Under the pieces are notes generated by a model that saw nothing but the letters and a program-made list of their open reading frames with translations, did no database searches and had not been told where the DNA came from. From assembly GCF_000014285.2 (NCBI RefSeq), contig NC_008343.2, positions 1,266,501-1,330,500 of the forward strand: a stretch of DNA of 64,000 bases, given 5' to 3'. This stretch comes from Granulibacter bethesdensis CGDNIH1. Its GTDB lineage: Bacteria; Pseudomonadota; Alphaproteobacteria; Acetobacterales; Acetobacteraceae. Positions 1 to 9,434 of the stretch are shown piece after piece (the stretch's first letter is position 1; each line of letters opens with the position of its first letter). The position numbers were made by a program, and so were the translations under genes.

Positions 1-3000
1 TACAATGGTGCCTCCTCCAAGAGCCACGCCATATGTTTTGCCCGAAATCAGGCTGCTATTGATAATATTAACATTGATTGATGAAGCGGCAGAGATGCCC
101 CACGTCCCGATCCCGTTATCTGTAATAGATCCACTATTGTTTATGGATACAGTATTGCCACCGCTTAAAATAATACCAGCTGATCCACCCGTGATATAGG
201 CACCAGCAGCATTTATGATTGTTCCATTATATGCCAGACTAATGCCGACACCAGACGTACCTGTTCCACCAATGATAGCATTACTACCGTTGTTGATAGT
301 TATTGCATCAGGAACGGTCGTGCCAACGACAGTAGCCGTGGCATAAATACCAGCCGTGCCACCTTTGATTACTCCGCCAGCAGTACTTGATATGGTTCCG
401 CCAGCAAGCAGACGAATACCGTCTGCAATTGAGCCTTCAATGTAACCGGAATTATTGACGACTGCTGGGCTGCCGCCAAACAGAATGCCACGGAAACCAC
501 CGGTAATACCACCAGAATTATTAATTGTGCCGCCACCAGCGATAGATGCGCCGTATCCATTGGTGCCGTTACCGGACAGAGTACCACTGTTGGTAATTGT
601 AACCTGTTGTCCGGCAATTGCTGCACCACCATCGTTAAACACTGCACCGTTTTGATTGGTGAACTGCCCCCCTGAAAGCAGACTGACCGATCCATTGATC
701 GTACCGTAGTTATCAAGCGATCCACTATTCGAAATGAGGCCGCTGTTATTCAGGGTCCCCCGGTTTTCCAGCGTGCCAAGAATGTTCATGGTCAGGCCGG
801 AGGCAATAGTATTCGCCCCGGATGCGGTCCAGGTGGCACCTGTATCAATCTGAACATTGACGCCGATATACTGGGTGCCGATTCCAGTAATTGTACCGGA
901 GATAATTGTTGTTGTAACGGGGTTTGTAGCGCTTTCCAGTACCAACCAGTTCTGCGTTCCGCTACCGGAAGTTCCACCACCGGAAACTATGCCTGTTACT
1001 GATGCCGTGGGGGAAAGTATCAGACGATTGGCACCCGAATTCATGATCACGGCGGTACCGTTAGAATTCGCACTCAGGGTCCCGAGATTGGTGAGCGTAC
1101 CGGCTGATCCCAGGGTCAATGCACCGGTGAAGGCAGCGTTGCTTGCGTTTGTGAGGTTGGCTCCAACTACAGAAAAGGTTTGTGTATTGGAAACCGAGTT
1201 ATTGCCTGTCAACTGCCAATTTGAACCAGAGGTTGCTGTGATCTGGTTAAACCCGGTAATTGTCGAGCCAAGACCTGAAAGGGTAGGGGGTGCGTTGGTG
1301 CCAGTAGAGGCGCCTATAAGATTCAAGCGATTGATGCTGCCCTGGCCAACTATAGAACCGATAATTGTCTGACCAGCATTCAGGTTAAGTACATTAACTC
1401 CTACTCCGATATCGCCAAGGTTAACAGCTGTGCCTCCGTTATTGGCAATAATCACACCAAAGTTATTAATAGTATTGCCGATTGACCCATTTTGGTCAAT
1501 CATGGAGACAGCAATTCCTCCTGATCCAGTAATGGTCCCGCTATTTGTTAGAATAGCACTATTGAAGCCATTGACTGTACCTATTATAGAACCACTATTT
1601 GTAAGGCTTCCGCCTGCGAGAATTGCAATATTTCCATTAATTGCTGCACTTGTCTGATTATTCAGGGTCCCAGCGGTTGACAGCTGTGAGTTTACTGTCA
1701 GTGTTCCTCTGTTTGTAAAATTGCTTCCGGCAATAATTGTATTGGCGCTTGCCACGCCTCCGATAAACCAGTTAGCCCCGGTATCAACAACGGCATTCTG
1801 GAAACCGATGTAATTTGCTCCCAGCCCGGTAATGGTCCCGGTTCCTGTTCCGGACAGCAGCTCCAGCGTATTGGTTCCGGCAGCATTGGCGACAGCCGTT
1901 CCCATAATGGTGGATGCAACACCCAGCTGCAGAGTATTTGCGCCTGTGCCAGCCAGATAGACGGCTGCACCAACAACGCCATTCCCTGTGTTGGCGGCTG
2001 TGCCGGCAGCAGAGATAGTGCCGAGATTTTTAATCGTGCCGCCCACGTTGAGAACAACACCAATTCCCAGGGTGCCTGTTGCGGAAATAAGCCCGGTGTT
2101 CAGGAGTGTGCCACCGCGTCCAAGGCGGACAGCAGTGATATCTCCGACGCTTGCACCCGTGCCTGTTTGCAGAATAGTGCCGGAGTTGTTCAGGAAGTCT
2201 GAAGAATTTCCTGCCAATATAACGGCATGACCGAATGTATTATTGTTGGTTGAAGCGGTGATATTGCCTTGATTGACGAGTGTAGCGGGCGCAGTTGAGC
2301 TGGTGCTGAAAACCATGACACCGAACTGGCTACCACTAATAGTTCCACCGGCCAGATTGGTGACAATACCACCCGCATCGGATGAAACGCCGTATCCCCC
2401 AGCACCGCTAGCAGATATGCTTCCGGCATTAACAAGGCTCAGGAAGCCACCAGTAACAATACCAAAGGTAGTTCCAGAGATGGTACCATCGGCCAGATTG
2501 TTCACATACCCTGAATTTACGAAGGTAACGGCAACGCCAGCAGAGCCAGTGGCACTAATTTTGCCCGAATTAGTAACGGATACTGTGGCGCCACTGCTGG
2601 CACTACCATAGATGCCATACCTTGTTCCCTGAATCAGGGCCGCTGCGCCGGTATTGTTAACGGTGCCGCCGTTATACAGATAAACACCATCTGTCTGGCC
2701 AGTGATGGTACCGCTGTTCGTAACACCAATGGCAGCGAGGGAACCAATAACACCCCAACTCCCTTGAATCTGGCCGCTATTGGTGAGGGTGCCCCCATTG
2801 ACGAGCGAAACACCGACAGAGGCAGCACTGATGGTGGCACTGGCATTATTGACAACTGTGCCCCCGCCTGAAATCAGAACGCCGGTCGCGCCGGTAGGGC
2901 CATTGGCTGAAATACTGCCACTGGCATTGTTGGTGACAGAGCCTCCATTACTAAAGGAAACACCAACCAATCCGCCCTGAATCTGGCCGCTATTAGTAAC

Positions 3001-4554
3001 AGTTCCTCCACCAGCAAATGATATGCCGACTGAAGAGGCGGTAATGACTGCACCGCCGGCATTTGTGACCGTTCCTGCATTCGAAATCAGAACGCCGATC
3101 GCGGATGAAATAGTGCCACTGGCATTATTGGTGATAGTGCCTGTTCCAGCTAAGTTGACACCATATCTTGCACCCTGAATCTGGCCACTATTAGTGATGG
3201 TAGCAGTGACAGCTGCCGAAGCAGTGATACCAAATCCTCCGCTGGATAGCAGGGTTCCGGTATTGTTAACGACTGCTGTAGCTGATGTAGAGGTGGCTCC
3301 GCCAACGAGAGCAATGGCCGCACCACCAGTTGCTGTTCCACCGGTGATAGTACCGTTGTTTAAGACAGTCCCAGTGCTGATCTGGACGCCATAACCATTG
3401 CTTGGCAGGGCCTGGATCACGCCGCCAGCATTATTGGTCACATTCCCCGAGAGGATGATCGCCCACGGATTTGCGCCGGTGGCAATAATTCTGCCGGAAT
3501 TGATGACGGTGGCATTGACTGCGTCACCCCCAATCAGGACATTGGCAGAACCAGATATGGTTGCGGTTGCTGCGTTGCTGAGCACGCCTCCATTGATCAA
3601 GGAGACAGAGGCACCTGCAATCAAGCCGGTGTTGGTCAGGGTGCCGCTATTTAACAAGCGGGCAAAACTGTTGTTTGCAGTTCCTTGTAGAACCCAGTTT
3701 GCCCCTGCATCAACTGTTCCGGTCTGGAAACTGAGGAAGTTTGAGGCATTGACCGTTCCGGTTGATGTTCCGGACAACAGCTCCAGCGTATTGGTGCCGG
3801 TAGAATTGGCGCTAGCAGTACCATTGATCGTGGATGCAACACCCAGCTGCAGCAAATTTGTGCCTGTGCCGGTCATATTGATGGCAAGGCCCGTTCCATT
3901 GGTAAGATTGGGGGCCGAGGAGGCGGCAGAGACAGTGCCAAGGTTGGTGATTGTGCCGCCGTTATTGAGAACAATGCCCATCCCGGTTGTATTCGAAACA
4001 CTGATCAGGCCGGTGTTGAGAATCGTCCCACCTCTTATAAGGCGAACGGCAGCAAGGTCACCGGTGCTTGTACCTGTCCCTGTTTGCTGGATAGTCCCCG
4101 AATTGTTCAGAAAATCTGAGGAGTTACCTGCCAACAGGACAGCGTGGCCGAATGAAGTGCCTGTGGAAGCTTTGATGAGTCCTGCATTGATAATGGTCGC
4201 AGCCGTTCCCAAGCTGCTGTAAAGCGTAATGCCGAACTGACTGCCGGAAATGGTTCCAGTGCTTAGATTGCTAACAAAGCCGCCATTATTCGTAGAAATT
4301 CCCTGACCGCCCGGCGCTGTGGAGCTTATGGTCCCACTGTTGATAACAGTGCCGGTTCCCAAAAGGTTGATACCATACGTTGTGCCGGTGACAGCACCGC
4401 TATTGGTGATGGTCCACGCTATTGTCGTAAGGCTGCTTTGAATTCCGATGCCGGCCGTATTGCCAACCGCAGTCCCCGCCTGAATTAAAATCGGGTTCGT
4501 GTAGGCGGGCGTGACAAGAGTAATGCCGGATGTAGTGGATGTAAGAGTTGTCAT
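1..4554 (-). CDS. Giant beta-strand-repeat protein, amino-terminal part (runs off left edge)
   Basis: Reading the minus strand from the ATG at 4554, I see an open frame to the window edge (1518 codons); I checked it at the start, near 1700 and at the last codons. It begins MTTLTSTTSGITLVTP and is built of degenerate repeats of the type NNGTI-x-G-x(n)-GI-x-L-x-GG-x-V-x-N, rich in Gly, Thr, Asn and Ser and almost free of Cys and charged residues. This is typical of beta-helical passengers of surface adhesins and autotransporters. An AGGCGG ribosome site lies just upstream, and an in-frame stop at 4582-4584 fixes the start region. No signal peptide is visible. The carboxy end is outside the window, so an autotransporter barrel, Hint domain or type I secretion signal cannot be judged. 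Confidence 0.75.
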   Translation of the reverse strand, partial: MTTLTSTTSGITLVTPAYTNPILIQAGTAVGNTAGIGIQSSLTTIAWTITNSGAVTGTTYGINLLGTGTVINSGTISSTAPGGQGISTNNGGFVSNLSTGTISGSQFGITLYSSLGTAATIINAGLIKASTGTSFGHAVLLAGNSSDFLNNSGTIQQTGTGTSTGDLAAVRLIRGGTILNTGLISVSNTTGMGIVLNNGGTITNLGTVSAASSAPNLTNGTGLAINMTGTGTNLLQLGVASTINGTASANSTGTNTLELLSGTSTGTVNASNFLSFQTGTVDAGANWVLQGTANNSFARLLNSGTLTNTGLIAGASVSLINGGVLSNAATATISGSANVLIGGDAVNATVINSGRIIATGANPWAIILSGNVTNNAGGVIQALPSNGYGVQISTGTVLNNGTITGGTATGGAAIALVGGATSTSATAVVNNTGTLLSSGGFGITASAAVTATITNSGQIQGARYGVNLAGTGTITNNASGTISSAIGVLISNAGTVTNAGGAVITASSVGISFAGGGTVTNSGQIQGGLVGVSFSNGGSVTNNASGSISANGPTGATGVLISGGGTVVNNASATISAASVGVSLVNGGTLTNSGQIQGSWGVIGSLAAIGVTNSGTITGQTDGVYLYNGGTVNNTGAAALIQGTRYGIYGSASSGATVSVTNSGKISATGSAGVAVTFVNSGYVNNLADGTISGTTFGIVTGGFLSLVNAGSISASGAGGYGVSSDAGGIVTNLAGGTISGSQFGVMVFSTSSTAPATLVNQGNITASTNNNTFGHAVILAGNSSDFLNNSGTILQTGTGASVGDITAVRLGRGGTLLNTGLISATGTLGIGVVLNVGGTIKNLGTISAAGTAANTGNGVVGAAVYLAGTGANTLQLGVASTIMGTAVANAAGTNTLELLSGTGTGTITGLGANYIGFQNAVVDTGANWFIGGVASANTIIAGSNFTNRGTLTVNSQLSTAGTLNNQTSAAINGNIAILAGGSLTNSGSIIGTVNGFNSAILTNSGTITGSGGIAVSMIDQNGSIGNTINNFGVIIANNGGTAVNLGDIGVGVNVLNLNAGQTIIGSIVGQGSINRLNLIGASTGTNAPPTLSGLGSTITGFNQITATSGSNWQLTGNNSVSNTQTFSVVGANLTNASNAAFTGALTLGSAGTLTNLGTLSANSNGTAVIMNSGANRLILSPTASVTGIVSGGGTSGSGTQNWLVLESATNPVTTTIISGTITGIGTQYIGVNVQIDTGATWTASGANTIASGLTMNILGTLENRGTLNNSGLISNSGSLDNYGTINGSVSLLSGGQFTNQNGAVFNDGGAAIAGQQVTITNSGTLSGNGTNGYGASIAGGGTINNSGGITGGFRGILFGGSPAVVNNSGYIEGSIADGIRLLAGGTISSTAGGVIKGGTAGIYATATVVGTTVPDAITINNGSNAIIGGTGTSGVGISLAYNGTIINAAGAYITGGSAGIILSGGNTVSINNSGSITDNGIGTWGISAASSINVNIINSSLISGKTYGVALGGGTIV
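1850..2230 (-). repeat. Internal long repeat of the giant gene, copy A
   Basis: This stretch matches 3770-4150 at an offset of about 1.92 kb (about 640 codons). Both copies share the CTCCAGCGTATTGGT block (about 1861 and 3781), the run ending in GTGGATGCAACACCCAGCTG, and the later segment around CCTGCCAA (about 2211 and 4129). Divergence is moderate, so this is an old in-frame duplication of a large protein module. Confidence 0.7.
3770..4150 (-). repeat. Internal long repeat of the giant gene, copy B
   Basis: Second copy of the module at 1850-2230. It encodes the same series, including the LELLSGT motif, the hydrophobic LQLGVAST stretch and the HAVLLAGNSSDFLNNSGT segment. Confidence 0.7.
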
Positions 4555-4914
4555 TCGATCCGCCTGACTGAGCCTGAAATGTTAATTTCTTTATAAGTGC
4601 TTACTTCCATAGCAAAAAAATAAAAGTGTGTGTAGCAAAATTATTGTTTTTATTTGTAAAATCGAAGTATAAATTAAAATCGAAACGTATATATATTTAT
4701 TTATTATAATATATTTAATCCCAAAATAGATATTTGTCATAATTTTTTTATAAAATGTATTTTTGTATTTTTAATGAGAGAAAATGTATTCTGTTGAACC
4801 TAACTTTACAGTACAGGAGTCGCTGGTTAACGTTACTCTCATCGAAAATTCTGAAGAGGCTTCATCCAGCCCGTGCCCGTTGATTTCGTAGGCATACCGG
4901 CGCAAAAAGCCGAT
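4555..4914. other. AT-rich intergenic region
   Basis: About 360 bases lie between the divergent giant repeat gene and cysS. Positions 4580-4800 are extremely AT-rich, with long A and T runs and TATATATTTATTTATTATAA, in contrast to the GC-rich flanks. The region must hold both promoters, but I cannot assign individual -35/-10 boxes with confidence. No convincing small gene is seen. The low GC may reflect transfer of the neighbouring adhesin locus or a silenced promoter. Confidence 0.5.
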
Positions 4915-6285
4915 ATGAATCAGGCAGCCTTTTTTCTTTATAATTCAGCCACCCACGGGCGGGAGCCGTTCAGGCCTATCGACCCGAAGCACGTTAAAAT
5001 ATACGTGTGCGGACCGACCGTTTATGATCTGGCCCATATCGGTAATGCCCGCAGCATGGTGGTATTCGATGTGCTGGCAAGGGTTCTGCGCAGACTTTAT
5101 CCCCGCGTCACCTATGCGCGGAACATCACGGATGTGGATGACAAGATCAATGCCCGCGCGCGTGAAAGCGGGGTTTCCATTGATGAAATCACCGCCCGGA
5201 CCACGGCTGATTTCCATGCCGATATGGCCAGCCTCGGCAATCTGCCACCGGATATAGAGCCGAGGGCGACCGCCCATATTGCTGAAATGATTCTTCTGAT
5301 CGAGAAGCTGATCGCTCAGGAGCATGCTTATGAGACGCATGGCGAGGGGGAGGGACATGTCCTGTTCTCCGTAGCCAGCGATCCTTCCTATGGGTCTTTA
5401 TCGAACAGATCACCGGATGAACTGTTGGCGGGTGCGCGGATTGATCCGGCCCCTTACAAGAAAGATCCTGGTGACTTCGTGCTCTGGAAGCCATCAGCTG
5501 ACGACCAGCCGGGATGGGATAGTCCATGGGGGCGTGGCCGCCCGGGCTGGCATATTGAATGCAGTGCCATGTCCTGGCGCTATTTGGGCGAAGATTTCGA
5601 CATTCATGGCGGTGGTGGAGACCTGATCTTTCCTCATCACGAAAATGAATGTGCCCAAAGCCGCTGCGCTTTCCCTGGCAGTCATTTCGCCCATTACTGG
5701 ATGCACAGCGCCATGCTGCTTCTGGATGGCGAGAAAATGTCCAAAAGCCTCGGCAACGTGCTGACCGTACGCGATCTGCTGGGTCAGGCGGATGGTGAGG
5801 CGATCCGGCTGCTGTTCCTGAAAACCCATTACCGCGGCGTGCTGGATTTCCGCTATGAGGCATTGAAGGAGGCGGGTAAGGAGCTTGATCGCTTCTACCG
5901 TGCCTTGCAGGCGCACCCGGCTCTGCCTGATCTGGACGAGACCGTGGAGAATCCGGTGCTGGAGGCATTGCGGGATGATCTGAACACGCCGCAGGCTCTC
6001 TCCCTGATGCATGGGCTGGCTTATGCCGCTTTGGGAGGGGATGCGCTTGCGGCCGCACAGCTGAAGGAGGGGGGCATGCTGATGGGGCTGTTCACGCGGG
6101 AGGCTGAGGCATGGTTTCAGCGTGGCATCAATCCGGACGAGATTGCCCAGCGGATTGCGGACCGTCTTCAGGCGCGCAAGGATCGGAATTTCGCCGAGGC
6201 CGATCGTATCCGCAATGAACTGGCTGAAGCGGGTATTCTGCTGGAAGATGGGCCATCAGGAACCACATGGCGGCGGGCCAGCTGA
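4915..6285 (+). CDS. cysS: Cysteine--tRNA ligase
   Basis: Cytoplasmic class I aminoacyl-tRNA synthetase that charges tRNA-Cys. Visible are the zinc-site start KIYVCGPTVYD, the HIGH-type motif AHIGNARS, the second zinc-ligand region WHIECSAM followed by HGGGGDLIFPHHENE, and the KMSKS loop EKMSKSLGN. The protein is full length (456 residues from this start). I prefer the ATG at 4915 because family members begin only about 15-20 residues before KIYVCGP. A GTG at 4873 would add 14 residues and cannot be excluded. It stands alone after the AT-rich gap, with an RNA methyltransferase gene 36 bases downstream. Confidence 0.95.
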   Translation: MNQAAFFLYNSATHGREPFRPIDPKHVKIYVCGPTVYDLAHIGNARSMVVFDVLARVLRRLYPRVTYARNITDVDDKINARARESGVSIDEITARTTADFHADMASLGNLPPDIEPRATAHIAEMILLIEKLIAQEHAYETHGEGEGHVLFSVASDPSYGSLSNRSPDELLAGARIDPAPYKKDPGDFVLWKPSADDQPGWDSPWGRGRPGWHIECSAMSWRYLGEDFDIHGGGGDLIFPHHENECAQSRCAFPGSHFAHYWMHSAMLLLDGEKMSKSLGNVLTVRDLLGQADGEAIRLLFLKTHYRGVLDFRYEALKEAGKELDRFYRALQAHPALPDLDETVENPVLEALRDDLNTPQALSLMHGLAYAALGGDALAAAQLKEGGMLMGLFTREAEAWFQRGINPDEIAQRIADRLQARKDRNFAEADRIRNELAEAGILLEDGPSGTTWRRAS

Positions 6286-6321
6286 TTTTTTCCTCTATAC
6301 AGTATAAGGCACACTCAGATT

Positions 6322-7095
6322 ATGACTGGACGAGACGGCGGGGCACCGCTTCAACCGCGTGACCCAAGCCCGGTCATTATCCTCGTGCGCCCGCAACTGG
6401 CGGAGAATATCGGCTCCACGGCGCGGGCCATGGCGAATTGTGGCCTGTTCCACCTGCGTCTGGTCTCGCCGCGGGATGGATGGCCGCAGGACAGGGCATG
6501 GCGCACTGCATCGGGGGCCGACAACATCCTCGATTCCCTCACTGTTCATGAGACAGTTGAGGATGCGGTTGCAGATCTGCACCGCGTGTTTGCCACCTGC
6601 CCCAGACCGCGTCATATCGTCAAGACTATCATGACCGCCCGCGGGGCCGCTGCTGATATCGTGCTTGCCTGTGAGCGTGGGCTGAAAACCGGTATTCTGT
6701 TCGGTCCGGAAAGGGCCGGGTTGGACAACGATGATATGGCCTGTGCGGATACGCTGGTTCGCTATCCGCTCAATCCAGATTTCATGTCGCTAAATGTATC
6801 TCAGGCGGTTATGGTCATGGGGTATGAATGGTGGATGGCACAGGATGCCACGCCATCACGCCAGTTGATGACCAACGAATCACATGTGGCCACAAAGGGG
6901 GAGTTGAACAATTTCCTGCGTCATCTGGTCAGGGAGCTTGATGAGTGCGGATTTCTGAGAAATGAACAGAAACGCTCCGGTATGATTCGCAATATCAGGC
7001 ACTTCTTCCTGAGAGGAGAGGTGACGGAGCAGGAGTTGAGAACCCTGCATGGCATTGTTCATGAGCTTTCGCGTGGGCGTGGGCGTGGGCGTTAA
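6322..7095 (+). CDS. trmJ: TrmH-family (TrmJ-like) tRNA/rRNA 2'-O-methyltransferase
   Basis: SPOUT-fold methyltransferase of 257 residues. The amino-terminal motif VIILVRPQLAENIGSTARAM is the classic TrmJ/LasT signature. The middle motif GILFGPERAGLDNDD and the carboxy-terminal YPLNPDFMSLNVSQAV are the SAM-binding knot motifs 2 and 3. The family usually methylates position 32 of tRNA, but the substrate is inferred only from homology. The reading frame ends in a short tandem run of GTGGGC units encoding RGRGRGR, an unusual basic tail probably produced by slippage. Confidence 0.85.
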   Translation: MTGRDGGAPLQPRDPSPVIILVRPQLAENIGSTARAMANCGLFHLRLVSPRDGWPQDRAWRTASGADNILDSLTVHETVEDAVADLHRVFATCPRPRHIVKTIMTARGAAADIVLACERGLKTGILFGPERAGLDNDDMACADTLVRYPLNPDFMSLNVSQAVMVMGYEWWMAQDATPSRQLMTNESHVATKGELNNFLRHLVRELDECGFLRNEQKRSGMIRNIRHFFLRGEVTEQELRTLHGIVHELSRGRGRGR

Positions 7096-7291
7096 ATTTT
7101 TTCCCCAATGATTAATTGTAACAAAATATCGATAACTGTTTGATATGCACCACAAAGAGTCCTGAGGCTTTTGGATATAAAAATTTAGATTTTGACAAAA
7201 GTAGATTGGCTGGATGATCTTTTTAAAAGATTTACAATTGAACGAAATCTTGTAAAAGTATTGTCTAAAGCACCATCAATTTCGGGATGTA

Positions 7292-8290
7292 TTGCTCTCC
7301 TTGTCCTATCATTATGATCCCTGCTTTCATGGTAAGAAAATCCTTGTCACGGGGGGGGCAGGATTTCTCGGTTCCAGCCTCTGTGAGGCTTTAGCCAGAA
7401 AGGGCGGAGAGATAACGGTTCTGGATAGCTTCATGCCGGGGAGTGGCGCCAATATGGCCAATCTCTCGTCTCTGGATATCACTCTTGTCCGTGCTTCTTT
7501 GGAAGAAGCCGACCTGCATACCCTGTGTGAGGGAGCAGATTTCATATTCAATCTTGCTGGTCAGACGGGCCATCTGGCGGCACAGCTTGATCCCTTCGCC
7601 GACCTGGCTGTCAATGCTATGGCACAGTTACGCCTGATTGCAGCGGTGAGAGACGTGGCACCGGGGGCGGTTATCGTTCATGCCTCGACCCGGCAGTGTT
7701 ATGGCCGTACCGGTGGTGCGCCTGTCGATGAAAGCCATGTTTCGGCACCGCAGGACTTCAACGGTGTCTCCAAACTGGCGGGTGAGCAATACTGGATGGC
7801 GGAAAGCCGTGTGCATGGGCGCAAGGTGACGGCACTGCGTCTGACAAACTGCTACGGTCCCAGACTGCGTCTTCAGGATGGGCGGCAGACCTTTCTGGGA
7901 ACATGGCTGCGCCATGTGCTTCAGAGCCAGCCATTCGAGGTCTGGGGTGGGCAGCAGGTGCGTGATTTTACCTATGTCGATGATGTAACAGCGGCCTTTA
8001 TGGCTGCTGCAACCACGCCGGACTGTTTTGGGCGCTTGTTTAATATCGGGGGGTATGAAAGTGCTTCCCTGCTGACATTGGCTGAACTGCTGGTCGAGGT
8101 TGCGCCTTTCCCGGTGCGGTATACGGTCAAGGAATTGCCGGAAGAGCGGGCCAGAATAGATATCGGCGCCTATTGTGCCGATGATCGTGCTTTCCGTGGG
8201 GCCACTGGCTGGAAACCCCGGATTTCTCTGGCGGAAGGGTTAAGGCAGTCACTGGAATGGTATCGGCCGAGAGTGCAGGATTATGTCTGA
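7292..8290 (+). CDS. NAD-dependent sugar epimerase/dehydratase (extended SDR)
   Basis: Extended SDR of about 332 residues acting on a nucleotide sugar. The Rossmann motif VTGGAGFLGSSLCEAL is near residue 20. The usual YxxxK catalytic motif appears as NGVSKLAGE, with Asn in place of the Tyr. An NGxxK pattern occurs in one subgroup of NDP-sugar epimerases, so this may be a subfamily trait rather than damage. Only TTG starts are available in frame (7292 or 7301). The gene overlaps the aminotransferase gene by 8 bases, forming a three-gene cassette that probably makes a modified amino sugar for surface polysaccharide. Confidence 0.8.
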   Translation: MLSLSYHYDPCFHGKKILVTGGAGFLGSSLCEALARKGGEITVLDSFMPGSGANMANLSSLDITLVRASLEEADLHTLCEGADFIFNLAGQTGHLAAQLDPFADLAVNAMAQLRLIAAVRDVAPGAVIVHASTRQCYGRTGGAPVDESHVSAPQDFNGVSKLAGEQYWMAESRVHGRKVTALRLTNCYGPRLRLQDGRQTFLGTWLRHVLQSQPFEVWGGQQVRDFTYVDDVTAAFMAAATTPDCFGRLFNIGGYESASLLTLAELLVEVAPFPVRYTVKELPEERARIDIGAYCADDRAFRGATGWKPRISLAEGLRQSLEWYRPRVQDYV

Positions 8291-9434
8291 CCCTGTGATT
8301 GTGCCGCAGGCTGATCCGCGCGCCTTCTACCTTGCATATCGTGCGGAGATTGATGCTGCTATTTCCGGTGTTCTGGCGTCTGGAAGCTATATTCTCGGGG
8401 AACAGGTCTCGGCTTTTGAAAATGAATTTGCCATATGGCTTGGGCGTTCCCATGCCATAGCTTGTGGCAGTGCGACCGATGGGCTGGTACTTGCGCTGCG
8501 TGCTCTGGGGGTCGGGGCCGGGTGTTCAGTGGCCACGGTTTCTCATACCGCCGTGGCGGTGATTGCAGCGATTGAAATGGCGGGGGCACAGCCTCTGTTG
8601 CTCGATATCAATCCAGCCGATTACTGCATGAACGTGGATGAGCTGACGAAAATTCTCTGCAAGTCACCGGATGGGGCCGCCCCCGTGCGGGCTGTTATCC
8701 CTGTTCATCTCTATGGCCAGTCAGTAGATATGACGGCGCTCATGCTGGCGGCAAAGCAGGCCGGGATTCCGGTTATTGAGGATTGCAGCCAGGCGCATGG
8801 TGGCCGCCATCATGGTAAAATGGTGGGCACCTATAGCACTCTGTCCGTTTTTAGCCTGTATCCGACCAAAAATCTTTGTGCACTTGGCGATGCAGGGATT
8901 GTCAGCACAGACGATCCTGACATTGCAGAGACTCTGCGACGCTTGCGCCAGTACGGCTGGGGGCAGGAAAGGCAATCGGAATTAAAAGGCGTCAATTCCC
9001 GCATGGATGACATTCAGGCATCCATTCTGAGTATTGGTCTTGCCTGTCTGGATCAAAGAAACAGCCAACGGCAGATGATTGCACGGTCCTATGACGCTAC
9101 CCTGCGTGATATTGGCGGCCAGCCCCCCTGTGTTCGCCCTGGGAATACGCATGTTTATCATCAGTATGTCATCAGGGTACGGGATCGGGACGTTCTGAGA
9201 GATGAGCTACAGCGGTCAGGCGTTCAGACAGCGATCCACTACCCGTATCCTGTTCATAGCCAGCCCGCCTATCGGAACAAGGTGATGCTCGGTCCTGCCC
9301 GCTGTGTGGAAACGGTTAAAGCAGCAGATACCATTCTCAGCTTGCCGATGTTTCCGGAGCTGGAAAGCGGACAGGTGGAGCATGTCTGTGCCATGCTCAG
9401 GAAGTTTTCTCATCTGATTCGGCAGGATGATTGA
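8283..9434 (+). CDS. DegT/DnrJ/EryC1/StrS-type sugar aminotransferase
   Basis: PLP-dependent aminotransferase of 383 residues that converts keto-sugars on nucleotides to amino sugars. Family landmarks are GSYILGEQVSAFENEFA, the cofactor-contact segment CGSATDGLVLAL, PVHLYGQ, VIEDCSQAHGG, and SLYPTKNLCALGDAG with the Schiff-base lysine. It lies between the epimerase and an acyltransferase, with an 8-base overlap before and direct abutment after. This fits a keto-sugar, amino-sugar, N-acyl-amino-sugar route. The exact sugar cannot be read from sequence. Confidence 0.9.
   Translation: MSDPVIVPQADPRAFYLAYRAEIDAAISGVLASGSYILGEQVSAFENEFAIWLGRSHAIACGSATDGLVLALRALGVGAGCSVATVSHTAVAVIAAIEMAGAQPLLLDINPADYCMNVDELTKILCKSPDGAAPVRAVIPVHLYGQSVDMTALMLAAKQAGIPVIEDCSQAHGGRHHGKMVGTYSTLSVFSLYPTKNLCALGDAGIVSTDDPDIAETLRRLRQYGWGQERQSELKGVNSRMDDIQASILSIGLACLDQRNSQRQMIARSYDATLRDIGGQPPCVRPGNTHVYHQYVIRVRDRDVLRDELQRSGVQTAIHYPYPVHSQPAYRNKVMLGPARCVETVKAADTILSLPMFPELESGQVEHVCAMLRKFSHLIRQDD

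Noticed and set aside
5-4222. Many plus-strand open frames rich in Pro, Val and Leu across the repeat region
   Set aside because: They are antisense readings of the minus-strand repeat gene; the Pro/Val/Leu bias mirrors its Gly/Asn/Thr codons.
1-4554. Possible CRISPR array because of many short repeats
   Set aside because: The repeats are degenerate, variable in length and keep a single reading frame, which fits a protein repeat and not spacers.
5189-6058. Open frame of 289 codons on the minus strand opposite cysS
   Set aside because: Shadow of cysS, with a Pro/Arg/Ser/His-rich composition and no recognisable motif.
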